A DNA stretch of 44,029 bases, from assembly GCA_031272545.1 (NCBI GenBank), contig JAISTP010000045.1, positions 1-44,029 of the forward strand. Reading direction: 5' to 3'. This document shows, piece after piece, positions 32,649-41,820 of this stretch. The position numbers and the translations under genes are program-made. Numbering within the stretch: the first letter of the stretch is position 1; every line of letters starts with the position of its first letter. The DNA comes from Bacilli bacterium (GTDB lineage Bacteria; Bacillota_I; Bacilli_A; JAJDGJ01). The notes below the pieces were generated by a model. The model did not search any database, was not told the DNA's origin, and was given only the letters and a program-made list of their open reading frames with translations.

Positions 32649-33016
32649 TAGTTAAACTCCTTAATAATCATATCCATTAAAGTATCAATTCTTGCTTTAT
32701 TATCACTAAGATATAAATAACCGATTAATGCTTCAAATCCAGTTGAAGCATGATAAGCTTCACTATTAAAATTCTTTCTTTTCTCATTTACCTTAGTATT
32801 ACGACCTTTTTTATAAATATTAATCTCTTCTTCATTTAACAAGTTATTGGCTAATAAATACTTTATAAAAGTTAAATGTGCTTTAGCACTAGCAAATTTA
32901 GAAGTCATACTTTGTAAATCATTAACTTTTAGCTTAGAATTTAATACAAAATATTCTCTAATTTTTAATTCCCAAACACTATCACCAATAAAAGCTAATA
33001 CTTTGCCATTTCTCAT
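32648..33016 (-). CDS. mrnC: Mini-ribonuclease III
   Basis: A stand-alone RNase III domain of 122 residues without a dsRNA-binding domain, which matures 23S rRNA ends in Bacillota. Catalytic residues are visible in LAFIGDSVWELKIREYF (Asp) and TGFEALIGYLYL (Glu), and the central NEKRKNFNSEAYHAS stretch is typical. It is embedded in cysS-mrnC-rlmB with stop/start overlaps on both sides. Confidence 0.94.
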   Translation of the reverse strand: MRNGKVLAFIGDSVWELKIREYFVLNSKLKVNDLQSMTSKFASAKAHLTFIKYLLANNLLNEEEINIYKKGRNTKVNEKRKNFNSEAYHASTGFEALIGYLYLSDNKARIDTLMDMIIKEFN

Positions 33017-34350
33017 TAAAGAATATCCAATTCTATTAGTTTAGTTCTTAATTCATCTGCTTTATTAAAATCTTTATTATTTTTAGCATTCATCCAATCA
33101 TTATATAAAGCAATATCATCTTTATTAAAATCATGAAGTTCAATATAAATACCTAAAATATGTAACATATCAATTAAAGCATTAAAATCTTGCGCTAAAG
33201 CTTCTAAATCAATTTCTTTAACACGAAGTAATTGATTAATTTCTTTAACTGTATCAAAGACAACAGAGATAGCTAATGAAGTATTTAAATCATCTTCTAA
33301 AGCATCTAAATATTTTTTAATTAAAATATCATTCTTTTTACCACTATGATAATTAGCTAATGTTATTTGTAAATGAGCTTGTTTTAAAGCCGCAGTTATT
33401 TTATCTACTTCTTTAGTTGTTGTTTCAATAAGTTCTTCACTAAAGTTTAATGGAGCACGATAATGAGTCGATAACATCGCTAGTCTAAAAACATTAGCAC
33501 CTATTTGCGCAACAACATCTTTAGCCCACTTAACATTTCCCAATGATTTAGACATTTTTTCATCATCAACATTAATGAATCCATTATGCATCCAATAATT
33601 AGCAATACTATGATTAAAGCATCCTTCAGCTTGAGCTATTTCATTTTCATGATGAGGAAATTTTAAATCCATACCTCCACCATGAATATCAATCATTTGA
33701 TTATCATTTATAGACGCAATCATTACAACACATTCAGTATGCCATCCAGGACGACCATGATCATTCCATGGACTAGGCCAACTGATACCTTCATCTGTTT
33801 TCTTCCATAAAGTAAAATCTAATGGATCTTCTTTTAAATCATTTTCTTCAATGCGAGCACCAACACGTAAATCATCTAAATTTAAATTACTTAATTTTCC
33901 ATAATCTTTATCTTTTTTAACTCTAAAATAAACATCTCCATCAACAACATAAGCATAATCTTTTTCAATTAATTTACTAATAAAATCAATCATTTGTGGG
34001 ATATACTCAGTTGCTTTAGGACGATAATCAGGCATAATGGTATTTAGATTTTTACGATCATCTTCATAAGCCTTAATAAATTTATTAGCCACATCTAATT
34101 CACTAACCCCTAGTTCTTTAGCCGCATTAATAATTTTGTCATCAACATCAGTGTAATTAGAGATAAATGTTACTTTATAACCAATATACTCAAATAATCT
34201 TCGTAAAGTATCAAATACAATCATAGGACGTGCATTACCAATATGAATGTAATTATATACTGTTGGACCACAAATATACATTGATACCTCATTTGGTTTT
34301 ATTGATTTAAATTCCTCTTTTTTATTTGTCATACTATTATATACTTTCAT
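33016..34350 (-). CDS. cysS: Cysteinyl-tRNA synthetase
   Basis: A class I synthetase of 444 residues that charges tRNA-Cys. The HIGH motif is HIGNARPM near 38, the KMSKS motif is EKMSKSLGN near 265, and the zinc ligands are in YICGPTVYN, WHTECVVM and the FPHHENEIAQAEG segment. The DALR and C-terminal anticodon domains follow but are compact. GGAGGGTC precedes the ATG. It is controlled by a T-box with a TGC (Cys) specifier. Confidence 0.97.
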   Translation of the reverse strand: MKVYNSMTNKKEEFKSIKPNEVSMYICGPTVYNYIHIGNARPMIVFDTLRRLFEYIGYKVTFISNYTDVDDKIINAAKELGVSELDVANKFIKAYEDDRKNLNTIMPDYRPKATEYIPQMIDFISKLIEKDYAYVVDGDVYFRVKKDKDYGKLSNLNLDDLRVGARIEENDLKEDPLDFTLWKKTDEGISWPSPWNDHGRPGWHTECVVMIASINDNQMIDIHGGGMDLKFPHHENEIAQAEGCFNHSIANYWMHNGFINVDDEKMSKSLGNVKWAKDVVAQIGANVFRLAMLSTHYRAPLNFSEELIETTTKEVDKITAALKQAHLQITLANYHSGKKNDILIKKYLDALEDDLNTSLAISVVFDTVKEINQLLRVKEIDLEALAQDFNALIDMLHILGIYIELHDFNKDDIALYNDWMNAKNNKDFNKADELRTKLIELDIL

Positions 34351-34357
34351 AATGACC

Positions 34358-34590
34358 CTCCTTCTAAAATAAAAAGCAATTCATATAGAGGCGCTTAATA
34401 GCACGGTTCCACTCTACTTGAATCACTTCACCTTTTTTCATTTAACGCATGATTACGTTTTTGACTACTTACTTCATCAAAACTCAAGTGAAGGCATTCA
34501 ATAAATATTTAATGAATCTTTTCACCAACCAGATTCTCTCTTTAAATAAATTATCTATTTACTATTTTCACTTATAATTTAATATGTGCA
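34358..34590 (-). promoter_or_regulatory. T-box leader of cysS, Cys specifier
   Basis: The T-box sequence AGAGTGGAACCGTGC lies at 34401-34415 (minus strand). The specifier TGC is at 34495-34497, in the 3' half of Stem I, whose distal loop GGTTGGTG is near 34525. The terminator pairs GTGATTCAAGTAGAG with CTCTATATGAATTGC (one mismatch) before TTTTTATTTT. Uncharged tRNA-Cys should open expression of cysS-mrnC-rlmB. Confidence 0.95.
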
Positions 34591-34593
34591 ACC

Positions 34594-34622
34594 ATTATAA
34601 CAAGCCTTATTGTTTAATGCAA
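34594..34622 (-). promoter_or_regulatory. Promoter of the cysS T-box transcript
   Basis: TTGCAT (34617-34622) and TATAAT (34594-34599) with a 17-base spacer on the minus strand. Confidence 0.75.
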
Positions 34623-34652
34623 ATGTTTTTATTTAAAAGATATAAAAAGTTT

Positions 34653-34679
34653 AAAACAGCACCATTATAGTACTGTTTT
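34653..34679 (-). terminator. Terminator after the surface protein gene
   Basis: AAAACAG/CTGTTTT stem with inner pairs and one mismatch, followed on the minus strand by TTTTAAACTTTTT, about 55 bases after the stop codon. Confidence 0.65.
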
Positions 34680-34735
34680 GTTCAAAATATCTAAATAATG
34701 AAATAAAAACTAAATTATTTGCTTATAATCTAAGA

Positions 34736-37420
34736 TTACAAGTTATTCTTTCTAGTTATAAAAATAAATCCTATATTAAATAATAATATAATTAAAACAA
34801 GATATAAATTACTATTACCAGTTTTATTAATATTAGTACTGATAGTATTATTTAATTGTTTATTATTATTTTTTTTATTTATTTTATTATTATCTTCATT
34901 ACTAGGTAAATTATTTATTTTTTTAAAGATAACTTTTATATGAAAGTCTTGATTAATGCGACTAAAATTATATAGATAATCATAGTTACCTCCTTTAATA
35001 GAACTAACTAAATTTAATTCTATTTCTTTATTATTTATTAATACTTTATCAAGCACATAATTATTATTACCTTTAAAATAAACATTAAAAGAACTATTAG
35101 CATCAACTGATGCCCCATCACTAATCTTACCATTGATTATTTCAGTAGTAATATTATATTTTATCCTATCTTGAGGATTATCACTGGATAACTCCCATCG
35201 AGCATATAAAGTGGTATCTTTATTTATTGGCATATTGGTAAAATCAAAAAGTATCGCATTACTAAAATCTTCATAATTATTAGTATTATCATTAAATAAA
35301 TACCAACCTTTAAAGTCATAACCATTTTTAATAGGAATAGAATTAGGTTTATGAGCTAGATTATTATTTGTACCATTAATAATAGTTTGAGCATTAAAAT
35401 CTTTTTCATGATTAGTTTTAGGTATTCCCCCTCTTAAATCAAAATCTAAATGATATTCATTGTTTTTCCATAAGGCAACATATGTTTGTTTATGTGCTTC
35501 ATAAACTTCATTTACATCTTTAATTTCACTAGTTTTATCTTTATTTTGCCAACCAACAAAACCCATCTTATCAGGAGCAATTAAAGTATTTCTTGTAAAA
35601 GTATAATTTTTTTCAAAAACAAAAGCATTATTAAGATATTGTGGAGGATTATTCACTTTATAAAAAACTTTATTATTAATTAAAGATTTTATGCCACCTT
35701 CATCTTTTAATAAAAAGTAGTTAGACCAATCACCAATATTAACATCAAATTTTGTCCAATAAATTTCAACAGCTCCTGCTGTAGGATAATAAGGATTAGA
35801 ACTACTTAAAGTTTCACGAGGATATCCTCTACTATCTAAAGTAATACCAGTAATGGTACGAGTACTATTAGTACGAAGCATTTCATCGATAACAGGACTA
35901 GGAATATATGAAAATCTTTGAGCTTGCGCATTATTAGCACCAACATAATCAATTAAAATAGGTTTAGCATCACCAACTCTAGCATAACTAGGAATATTAT
36001 CATTTGCATCATAAAATGAAGTAAAAACATTATCTTTAGTTACTAAACTATTACGATATGAATCATCTTTAATGAATAATTCACCATTATCATAGCCAAC
36101 ATTCCCATTGTTATTGACATTTGAAACAACACTAACATCAGTCGCAATATTTTGTTTAGTTATATCTACTTTAGGTGCAGTATTATCAATAAAAATATTA
36201 TTGGCTACTATGGCCGAAGTACTTCCTTTTTCTCCACTTAAACCAATAGCTCCTCCTCCACCACTTCCATTATTAATATTATTATAAAAAGTATTATGAG
36301 AAATAATCGTATCAGGTGAACCATAAGTTTGAATAGCTCCACCCACCCCATTTAGATCACCAAAACCATAAGCTTTATTATTTACAAAAGTATTATTGTA
36401 TACACTAGCTTTAGTATTACCATCATTCATCGCTTCAATTAACATCGCTCCACCATTATCATAAGCAATGTTTGATAAGAAAGTATTATTATATATTTCA
36501 AATTCTCCATTATTAGTACGAAAATTGTTTTTTAAGGCAATTGCGCCACCATCACTAATACCATCTACACCACTAGCTTTATTATCTTCAAAAACACAAT
36601 CATGAATTTTAAAAATAGTATTATTTACTTGATAAAAAGCAATAGCTCCTCCGACATTTCTTGTTACTAGATTACTTTTAAAATAACTATTATTAATTTC
36701 ACCCCTAATACCACTAGCATGATCAACCATGATAGCTCCTCCAGAATAACCTGTTTTCTTAGCCTTTTTTAAATTAATAAAACTACTATTTTCAATAATT
36801 AAATTAGTATTATTTCTAATTTTTAATACTCCATTTTCATAATTTTCACTTAAATCATTATTTTTGATAAGAGTATTATTAATTAATAATTTAGTATTAG
36901 TACTAACTATAACTGTATTATGACCATCTAAAAAAGAACTATTATTAACTTCTAATTGTTCTATTCCATCAATATTAATTATTTGGAATAAATAATTAGT
37001 AACTTCAATATTATCAAAAATAACTCTACCACTATTATTACCTTTTACATCAAAAAGAAATTGTTTGTTGTTAGTTAAATTAATATTAATATTTTTAATT
37101 GTAATTAAACCAGTTCCATTATGATTAATTTTCATAAATGCATTATTTAAAGTAATTGAGCTATCAATATTTATACCATTACCATCAATAACAATATTTC
37201 TATTATCATTATTAGTAATATCTAATATTATTGGTTTATTAGTTAAATTATTATCATCATTAAAATCTGTTTTGAGTTTAATAATATCATTGTTTTTAGC
37301 ACTATTAAAAGCATTTACTAATTCATTAGCACTACTTATTTCCATAGTACTAGCATTAATTGAATAACCAGAAAAAATCATCATTAAGATAAGTCCTAGT
37401 ATTGTAAATTTAATTTTCAT
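34736..37420 (-). CDS. Large surface protein: right-handed beta-helix, InlB-type repeat, C-terminal anchor
   Basis: A secreted protein of 894 residues. A signal peptide spans about 1-23 (MKIKFTILGLILMMIFSGYS). Residues about 30-500 have the strand-turn pattern of parallel beta-helix/polymorphic outer-protein-like repeats, with many N-N-x-F and GGAI units (SGGAIMVDH, VGGAIAFYQ, DGGAIALKN, NGGAMLIEA). Residues about 650-745 match the Listeria-Bacteroides InlB B-repeat, with GYDFKGWYL and TLYARWEL. A low-complexity Asn/Lys stretch precedes a final INKTG, a hydrophobic span and the tail RKNN, which resembles a degenerate LPxTG sorting signal. It probably faces the exterior as an adhesin; binding partner unknown. 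Confidence 0.85.
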   Translation of the reverse strand: MKIKFTILGLILMMIFSGYSINASTMEISSANELVNAFNSAKNNDIIKLKTDFNDDNNLTNKPIILDITNNDNRNIVIDGNGINIDSSITLNNAFMKINHNGTGLITIKNININLTNNKQFLFDVKGNNSGRVIFDNIEVTNYLFQIINIDGIEQLEVNNSSFLDGHNTVIVSTNTKLLINNTLIKNNDLSENYENGVLKIRNNTNLIIENSSFINLKKAKKTGYSGGAIMVDHASGIRGEINNSYFKSNLVTRNVGGAIAFYQVNNTIFKIHDCVFEDNKASGVDGISDGGAIALKNNFRTNNGEFEIYNNTFLSNIAYDNGGAMLIEAMNDGNTKASVYNNTFVNNKAYGFGDLNGVGGAIQTYGSPDTIISHNTFYNNINNGSGGGGAIGLSGEKGSTSAIVANNIFIDNTAPKVDITKQNIATDVSVVSNVNNNGNVGYDNGELFIKDDSYRNSLVTKDNVFTSFYDANDNIPSYARVGDAKPILIDYVGANNAQAQRFSYIPSPVIDEMLRTNSTRTITGITLDSRGYPRETLSSSNPYYPTAGAVEIYWTKFDVNIGDWSNYFLLKDEGGIKSLINNKVFYKVNNPPQYLNNAFVFEKNYTFTRNTLIAPDKMGFVGWQNKDKTSEIKDVNEVYEAHKQTYVALWKNNEYHLDFDLRGGIPKTNHEKDFNAQTIINGTNNNLAHKPNSIPIKNGYDFKGWYLFNDNTNNYEDFSNAILFDFTNMPINKDTTLYARWELSSDNPQDRIKYNITTEIINGKISDGASVDANSSFNVYFKGNNNYVLDKVLINNKEIELNLVSSIKGGNYDYLYNFSRINQDFHIKVIFKKINNLPSNEDNNKINKKNNNKQLNNTISTNINKTGNSNLYLVLIILLFNIGFIFITRKNNL

Positions 37421-37523
37421 ATAAATTTCTCCTACTTAATAAATTATTATTTATAATATTTTATCAAATATATATATAGATGATATGAATTATTTATGAA
37501 ATATTTATTAAATATTAACAATA

Positions 37524-37560
37524 AATAAAAACTATTTCTCTATATTTTAGAAAAATAGTT
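37524..37560 (-). terminator. Terminator after tRNA-Leu
   Basis: A 13-base-pair stem (37530-37542 with 37548-37560, one G-U pair), 5-base loop, followed by TTTATTTATT on the minus strand, 12 bases after the encoded CCA. Confidence 0.75.
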
Positions 37561-37571
37561 AATTTTTTATA

Positions 37572-37658
37572 TGGTCCCCAAGACCGGAGTCGAACCGGTA
37601 CAAGTTTAACCTCGGCAGATTTTGAGTCTGCTGCGTCTACCAATTCCGCCACTTGGGG
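37572..37658 (-). tRNA. tRNA-Leu (anticodon CAA)
   Basis: An 87-base class II tRNA with encoded CCA. Acceptor arms CCCCAAG/CTTGGGG, anticodon stem GCAGA/TCTGC around the loop CTCAAAA (anticodon CAA, reading UUG), a long variable arm, and a T arm GGTTCGACTCC all fold normally. It starts 22 bases after the AEC transporter stop codon. A TATAAT box immediately upstream may give it its own transcript. Confidence 0.97.
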
Positions 37659-37680
37659 CCTTAATATTATAACATAAAAA

Positions 37681-38619
37681 TTACTTGAATAGTAAATTAA
37701 AGATAAAGAATAAAATTGGAATAGATACAATAGAGAAAACATGACCTACAACGACTAAAGAAGAGGCAAGTTTAGTATCTTGCTTATATTCATAAGACAT
37801 TGATATTAAAACTGAAAGTGAAGGCATACATGATTGAACTAAAATGACAATAGCTAGCGTTGCCTCTAATCTTTGTTTAAATATTAAAAGAATCATTGCC
37901 ATTATTAAAGGAATAATAACCATTTTAACTCCTACTAAAATATGAGCTAAATGATTAGATAAAACATCTTTTAAATTATATTCATAAATTAACATACCCA
38001 TAAAAATAAAAGCTAATGGCGTTGTCATTTGCCCTAAATCATGACAGACTAAATAAGGAAAAGTAGTCACACAATTAAAACCTATTAAATTAAAGATAAT
38101 CATTAAGACAATTGCAATTATTAAAGCAATAGTAACTGGTGGAAATTTAAAACCATTAATCGTTGTAAATCTTCTCATACCTACAGTAGTAAATAATATA
38201 TTATCTATCATATAATAAATGGTCGCATAAAATAAACCTTGAGTTCCAAAGACAGCTTCAAGTAATGGAAATGCTAAAAAGGCAGTATTAGAATGCAAAG
38301 CACCATTAAGATAAATAGATTTACTTTCATCAGTTAAACGATGATAAGAAGCAGATATTAAAGCAAAAATATAATTTAATAAATAAACCAATAATGCTCC
38401 AACAATAACAATTAAAACATTAAAAATAACATCTTTAGTAAGTTCAATTTTAACGTATGCTGCAATTATCATAGCTGGCAAAGCAATTCTATTTAATAAT
38501 ATTGTAATAATTTCTTTACCTTTATCAGTAAGAATATTTCTCTTCATAATAAAAATACCTAGTATAACAAAACAAACAATACTAGCTAATCTGTTTAATA
38601 ATATTAAAGTATCTTGCAT
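37681..38619 (-). CDS. AEC family transporter (auxin efflux carrier/malate permease-like)
   Basis: A membrane permease of 312 residues with about ten helices of the AEC family (PF03547), whose bacterial members carry malate, malonate or related organic acids. The family traits are the N-terminal RIALPAMIIAAY stretch, the SNTAFLAFPLLEAVFG segment and the SCMPSLSVLISMSYEY segment near the C-terminus. Substrate not predictable. It precedes tRNA-Leu on the same strand. Confidence 0.88.
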   Translation of the reverse strand: MQDTLILLNRLASIVCFVILGIFIMKRNILTDKGKEIITILLNRIALPAMIIAAYVKIELTKDVIFNVLIVIVGALLVYLLNYIFALISASYHRLTDESKSIYLNGALHSNTAFLAFPLLEAVFGTQGLFYATIYYMIDNILFTTVGMRRFTTINGFKFPPVTIALIIAIVLMIIFNLIGFNCVTTFPYLVCHDLGQMTTPLAFIFMGMLIYEYNLKDVLSNHLAHILVGVKMVIIPLIMAMILLIFKQRLEATLAIVILVQSCMPSLSVLISMSYEYKQDTKLASSLVVVGHVFSIVSIPILFFIFNLLFK

Positions 38620-38657
38620 TTAAACACCTCGATAAATATTATATCATTACAAATGTA

Positions 38658-38687
38658 AATAAAAAAGACTATTAAGATATAGTCTTT
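38658..38687 (-). terminator. Terminator after the GNAT gene at 38690
   Basis: AAAGACTAT/ATAGTCTTT stem (38664-38672 with 38679-38687), 6-base loop, then TTTATTT on the minus strand. Confidence 0.75.
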
Positions 38688-38689
38688 CT

Positions 38690-39196
38690 TTATAAAACAA
38701 AGTAACTTGGATAATCAAGTTGACCAGCTAAATTTTTTGAGGCATCTTTTTCAATATCAAGAATTTGAAAATAACGATCTTCTATATCAAAAGGTAATTG
38801 ATATTTATGAGGATTATATGGTTCAAAACCAAATCTTTGATAATAATGTTCACTACCTAAAACTGTAATGAATTTATATTCATGATGAGTCATCGCCTGA
38901 GAAATAGCTTTTTTAATTAAGGATGTACCAATGCCAGTATTTTGATATTTTTCTAAAACACTAACTGGCGCTAAACATAAAACATCTCTTTGTCCATTTA
39001 ATAACATCGGACTAATAACTACATTACCTGCTAATTGACCATCGACAAAAGCAATATAAGAAATATAAAAATCACTAAATTCTTTTATATTATTAACTAA
39101 TTTAGCTTCATTATCTTGTTTAAATGCTTTGACAATTAATGAATAAATTTCATCATCATATTCATGATTATCATCTTTAACAATTTCTATTTTCAT
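38690..39196 (-). CDS. GNAT N-acetyltransferase, YhbS-like
   Basis: A GNAT enzyme of 168 residues of the COG3153 (YhbS) type. The acetyl-CoA pyrophosphate loop is in LEKYQNTGIGTSLIKKAIS, preceded by LAPVSVLEKY, and the ending HYYQRFGFEPYNPHK is typical for this branch. The substrate is unknown. It lies 8 bases after the alcohol dehydrogenase stop codon and is probably co-transcribed with it. Confidence 0.9.
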   Translation of the reverse strand: MKIEIVKDDNHEYDDEIYSLIVKAFKQDNEAKLVNNIKEFSDFYISYIAFVDGQLAGNVVISPMLLNGQRDVLCLAPVSVLEKYQNTGIGTSLIKKAISQAMTHHEYKFITVLGSEHYYQRFGFEPYNPHKYQLPFDIEDRYFQILDIEKDASKNLAGQLDYPSYFVL

Positions 39197-39204
39197 AAAG
39201 ACTC

Positions 39205-40371
39205 CTATCTTGATAATAATAAAATATTTTTAATATCATCAGTATTTAATTTAACAAAATTACCTTGCGTAATCGTATTATTACGTGTAGCTAATAAAGC
39301 TAATTCATCAATTTTATCTTCATTAATATTTAAATCTCTTAAAGTTAAAGGCATATTTAAACGTTTATAAAAATTAATTAAAGCATCAATACCTTTTAAA
39401 GCTGTTTTCTCTTTATCAAAGAAATCTTCTTCAACATTAAAAACACGAACAGCTAATTGAACAAAACGATCAACATCATGTTTGTAAACATATTTCATCC
39501 AATTAGGAAATAAAACAGCTAAACCTTCACCATGCGCTATTGAACTATCCATTCCACTTAATTCATGTTCAATCTGATGAGTAGCCCAATCTGTTTCACG
39601 TCCAACGCATAATGAATAATTATGAGCAACAGTACCAGCCCACATAATTTGAGCATATTTATCATAATCAGCCGGATTATCATAAACATATGGACCTAAT
39701 TCGATAATACTTTTCATTACAGCTTCCATTTGATAGTCAGTAAGTTCAACATTTTTAGTATTAGTAAAATATCTTTCAAAAACATGAGCTAACATATCAA
39801 CTAAACCATTTGCGACTTGATTCTTAGGTAGAGTAGCACATAACTCAGCATTTAAAATTGAGAAAACAGGATTAGGAAAACTAGCTCCTCTTTTTTCTAA
39901 AGTATCATCTTTAGTAATAACACTTCTAAAATTCATTTCTGTTCCAGTAGCTGGTAATGTTAAAATCGTACCAACAGGTAAAGAATCAGTACAAGTTAAT
40001 CCTTTAGCATAAAAATCCCATACATCACCATTGTATTTTACACCACCACCAATAGCTTTAGCAGAATCAATAACACTTCCACCACCTACTGCTAAGATAA
40101 AGTCAATATCATTATCTTGACACATTTTAATACCTTCATTAATTAAAGATAATAAAGGATTAGGAACAACACCACCAAGTTCAAATATTTCTAAATCATT
40201 ATCTTTTAAACTTTTAATAACTTGATCATAAAGACCAGATTTTTTTATACTGCCCCCACCATAATGTAAAAGAACTTTTTTTCCATACTTTTTAACTTCA
40301 TCACCAACATTTTTTTGAGTATCTTTCCCAAATATTATTTTTGTTGGATTATAGTAAACAAAGTTATTCAT
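39205..40371 (-). CDS. Iron-containing alcohol dehydrogenase (BdhA/YqdH-like)
   Basis: A group III metal-dependent alcohol dehydrogenase of 388 residues, close to NADPH-dependent butanol dehydrogenases. The start MNNFVYYNPTKIIFGKDT is the family start and is placed 8 bases after GGAG, whereas the frame runs 12 codons further upstream. The cofactor loop is GGGSVIDSAKAI, and the metal-binding His/Asp residues are in NGLVDMLAHVFERYF (Asp, His) and SIAHGEGLAVLFP and the DWATHQIEHEL segment (His). It likely reduces aldehydes in fermentation. Intact. Confidence 0.95.
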   Translation of the reverse strand: MNNFVYYNPTKIIFGKDTQKNVGDEVKKYGKKVLLHYGGGSIKKSGLYDQVIKSLKDNDLEIFELGGVVPNPLLSLINEGIKMCQDNDIDFILAVGGGSVIDSAKAIGGGVKYNGDVWDFYAKGLTCTDSLPVGTILTLPATGTEMNFRSVITKDDTLEKRGASFPNPVFSILNAELCATLPKNQVANGLVDMLAHVFERYFTNTKNVELTDYQMEAVMKSIIELGPYVYDNPADYDKYAQIMWAGTVAHNYSLCVGRETDWATHQIEHELSGMDSSIAHGEGLAVLFPNWMKYVYKHDVDRFVQLAVRVFNVEEDFFDKEKTALKGIDALINFYKRLNMPLTLRDLNINEDKIDELALLATRNNTITQGNFVKLNTDDIKNILLLSR

Positions 40372-40440
40372 TTTTATCTCTCCTTCACTTAGAAAATTAT
40401 ACCACAATAAATATTATAACGATGTATCTTTTAAGTAAAT

Positions 40441-40469
40441 AAACAAAAAACGTTTCATTAATGAAACGT
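40441..40469 (-). terminator. Terminator after the ArsB/NhaD-type permease
   Basis: A 20-base perfect palindrome ACGTTTCATT/AATGAAACGT followed by TTTTTTG on the minus strand. Confidence 0.85.
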
Positions 40470-40476
40470 CTAAACA

Positions 40477-41766
40477 TTACAATATAATAAATATAACATA
40501 TAAATAAATATAAGTAACAATAATACTCATCAAAGTTACAAAGAAACCGCGAACTAAAAACTTAGTATAAGTAATATTAACTCCTTCTTTTTTAGCTATT
40601 CCAACAGCTACAACATTAGCACTTGCCCCTAAAATAGTTAAGTTTCCACCAAAGCAAGCACCAGCTGCTAAAGCATACCACATTAAATTAGCATTTTCAT
40701 TAAATGTTGGAGCAACTTCTTTTAAGACGGGAATCATTGTCGAAACAAATGGAATATTATCAATAAAACCAGAGAATACAGCTGATACCCATAAAATCAT
40801 TGAATAAGTACCTTCTAAATTGCCATGAGTAATATTCATAATAAAGTTAGCCATAATATCAATTGCTTTAACTTCTTCTAAAGCACCAGTTAGCATGAAT
40901 AATCCCATAAAAAAGAAAATTGAAACCCAATCAACACTTTCATAAGCATATTCAATAACACTTTCCTTATTTCCATTAGTAATCATTAACATAACAAAAG
41001 CAACAAATAATGATAATAAAGCAGGATTAATACCAATAGTATCGCCAAAAATAAATAATAAAACTAAAACTAAAAGCACAACAATTGATATTTTCATTAA
41101 TTTTTTATCTTTAATAAATTCATTTTCATCTAAGCGCATTATTTTATAAATAGCTTTTCTTTCATAACGATATGATTGTTTACGATAAAAAATAGTTAGT
41201 ATAACAACACATAGAACAGTAATAATGATTACTAAGGGAACCATTACTATCGCAAAATCGACAAAAGGAATTCCTACTTGTTGAGAAATCATGGTATTAG
41301 GTGGATCTCCAACAATAGTCGCTGTTCCACCAATATTAGATAAAAATACTTGAAACATAAAAAAAGGAAAAGGACTTATTTTTAATATTCTAGTAATAGA
41401 TAGAGTAACAGGTGCTAATAATAAAATTGTAGTAACGTTATTTAAAAACATACTAGCAATACAAGTTAATAAACCTAAACCAATAGCAATCCTTAAGGGA
41501 TGCCCTTTACATAATTTAGCAATCTTAATGCCAAAATATTCAAACATACCACTAGTTCCCGCAATATTTACAATAATCATCATACCTATTAATAAGAATA
41601 AAGTATTCCAATCAATATACTTAGTAAGAGCTAAATCCCAGGGCATGATTTTTAAAACAATTAATAATAAGCCACCAATCATGGCTATAACACTACGATT
41701 AATCTTCTCTGAAATAATAATAGCATAGCAAATAACAAAAATAGCTAATGTAACTATAAGTTCCAT
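40477..41766 (-). CDS. ArsB/NhaD family ion transporter
   Basis: A membrane transporter of 429 residues with 11-12 helices of the ion transporter superfamily (CitMHS/ArsB/NhaD, PF03600). Two inverted repeats each hold a re-entrant motif, ASMFLNNVTTILLLAPV in the first half and AVFSGFIDNIPFVSTMIPV in the second; the GGTATIVGDPPNTMI segment is the family's nucleotide-like loop. Members exchange Na+ and H+ or export arsenite; NhaD-like function is more likely for a gut or host-associated organism but cannot be decided. Single gene between ricA and the dehydrogenase. Confidence 0.9.
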   Translation of the reverse strand: MELIVTLAIFVICYAIIISEKINRSVIAMIGGLLLIVLKIMPWDLALTKYIDWNTLFLLIGMMIIVNIAGTSGMFEYFGIKIAKLCKGHPLRIAIGLGLLTCIASMFLNNVTTILLLAPVTLSITRILKISPFPFFMFQVFLSNIGGTATIVGDPPNTMISQQVGIPFVDFAIVMVPLVIIITVLCVVILTIFYRKQSYRYERKAIYKIMRLDENEFIKDKKLMKISIVVLLVLVLLFIFGDTIGINPALLSLFVAFVMLMITNGNKESVIEYAYESVDWVSIFFFMGLFMLTGALEEVKAIDIMANFIMNITHGNLEGTYSMILWVSAVFSGFIDNIPFVSTMIPVLKEVAPTFNENANLMWYALAAGACFGGNLTILGASANVVAVGIAKKEGVNITYTKFLVRGFFVTLMSIIVTYIYLYVIFIIL

Positions 41767-41792
41767 ATATAAATTTCTCTCCTTAAATTGCC

Positions 41793-41820
41793 AAAATAAA
41801 TAGGAGTTAAACTCCTATTT
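41793..41820 (-). terminator. Terminator after ricA
   Basis: AAATAGGAGTT/AACTCCTATTT perfect stem (41798-41820) followed by ATTTTGG on the minus strand. The ricA stop codon lies in it. Confidence 0.75.

Noticed and set aside
37515-37742. A 75-codon minus-strand open frame across the tRNA region
   Set aside because: It runs straight through tRNA-Leu and the end of the AEC gene and has no family resemblance; the tRNA explains the sequence.
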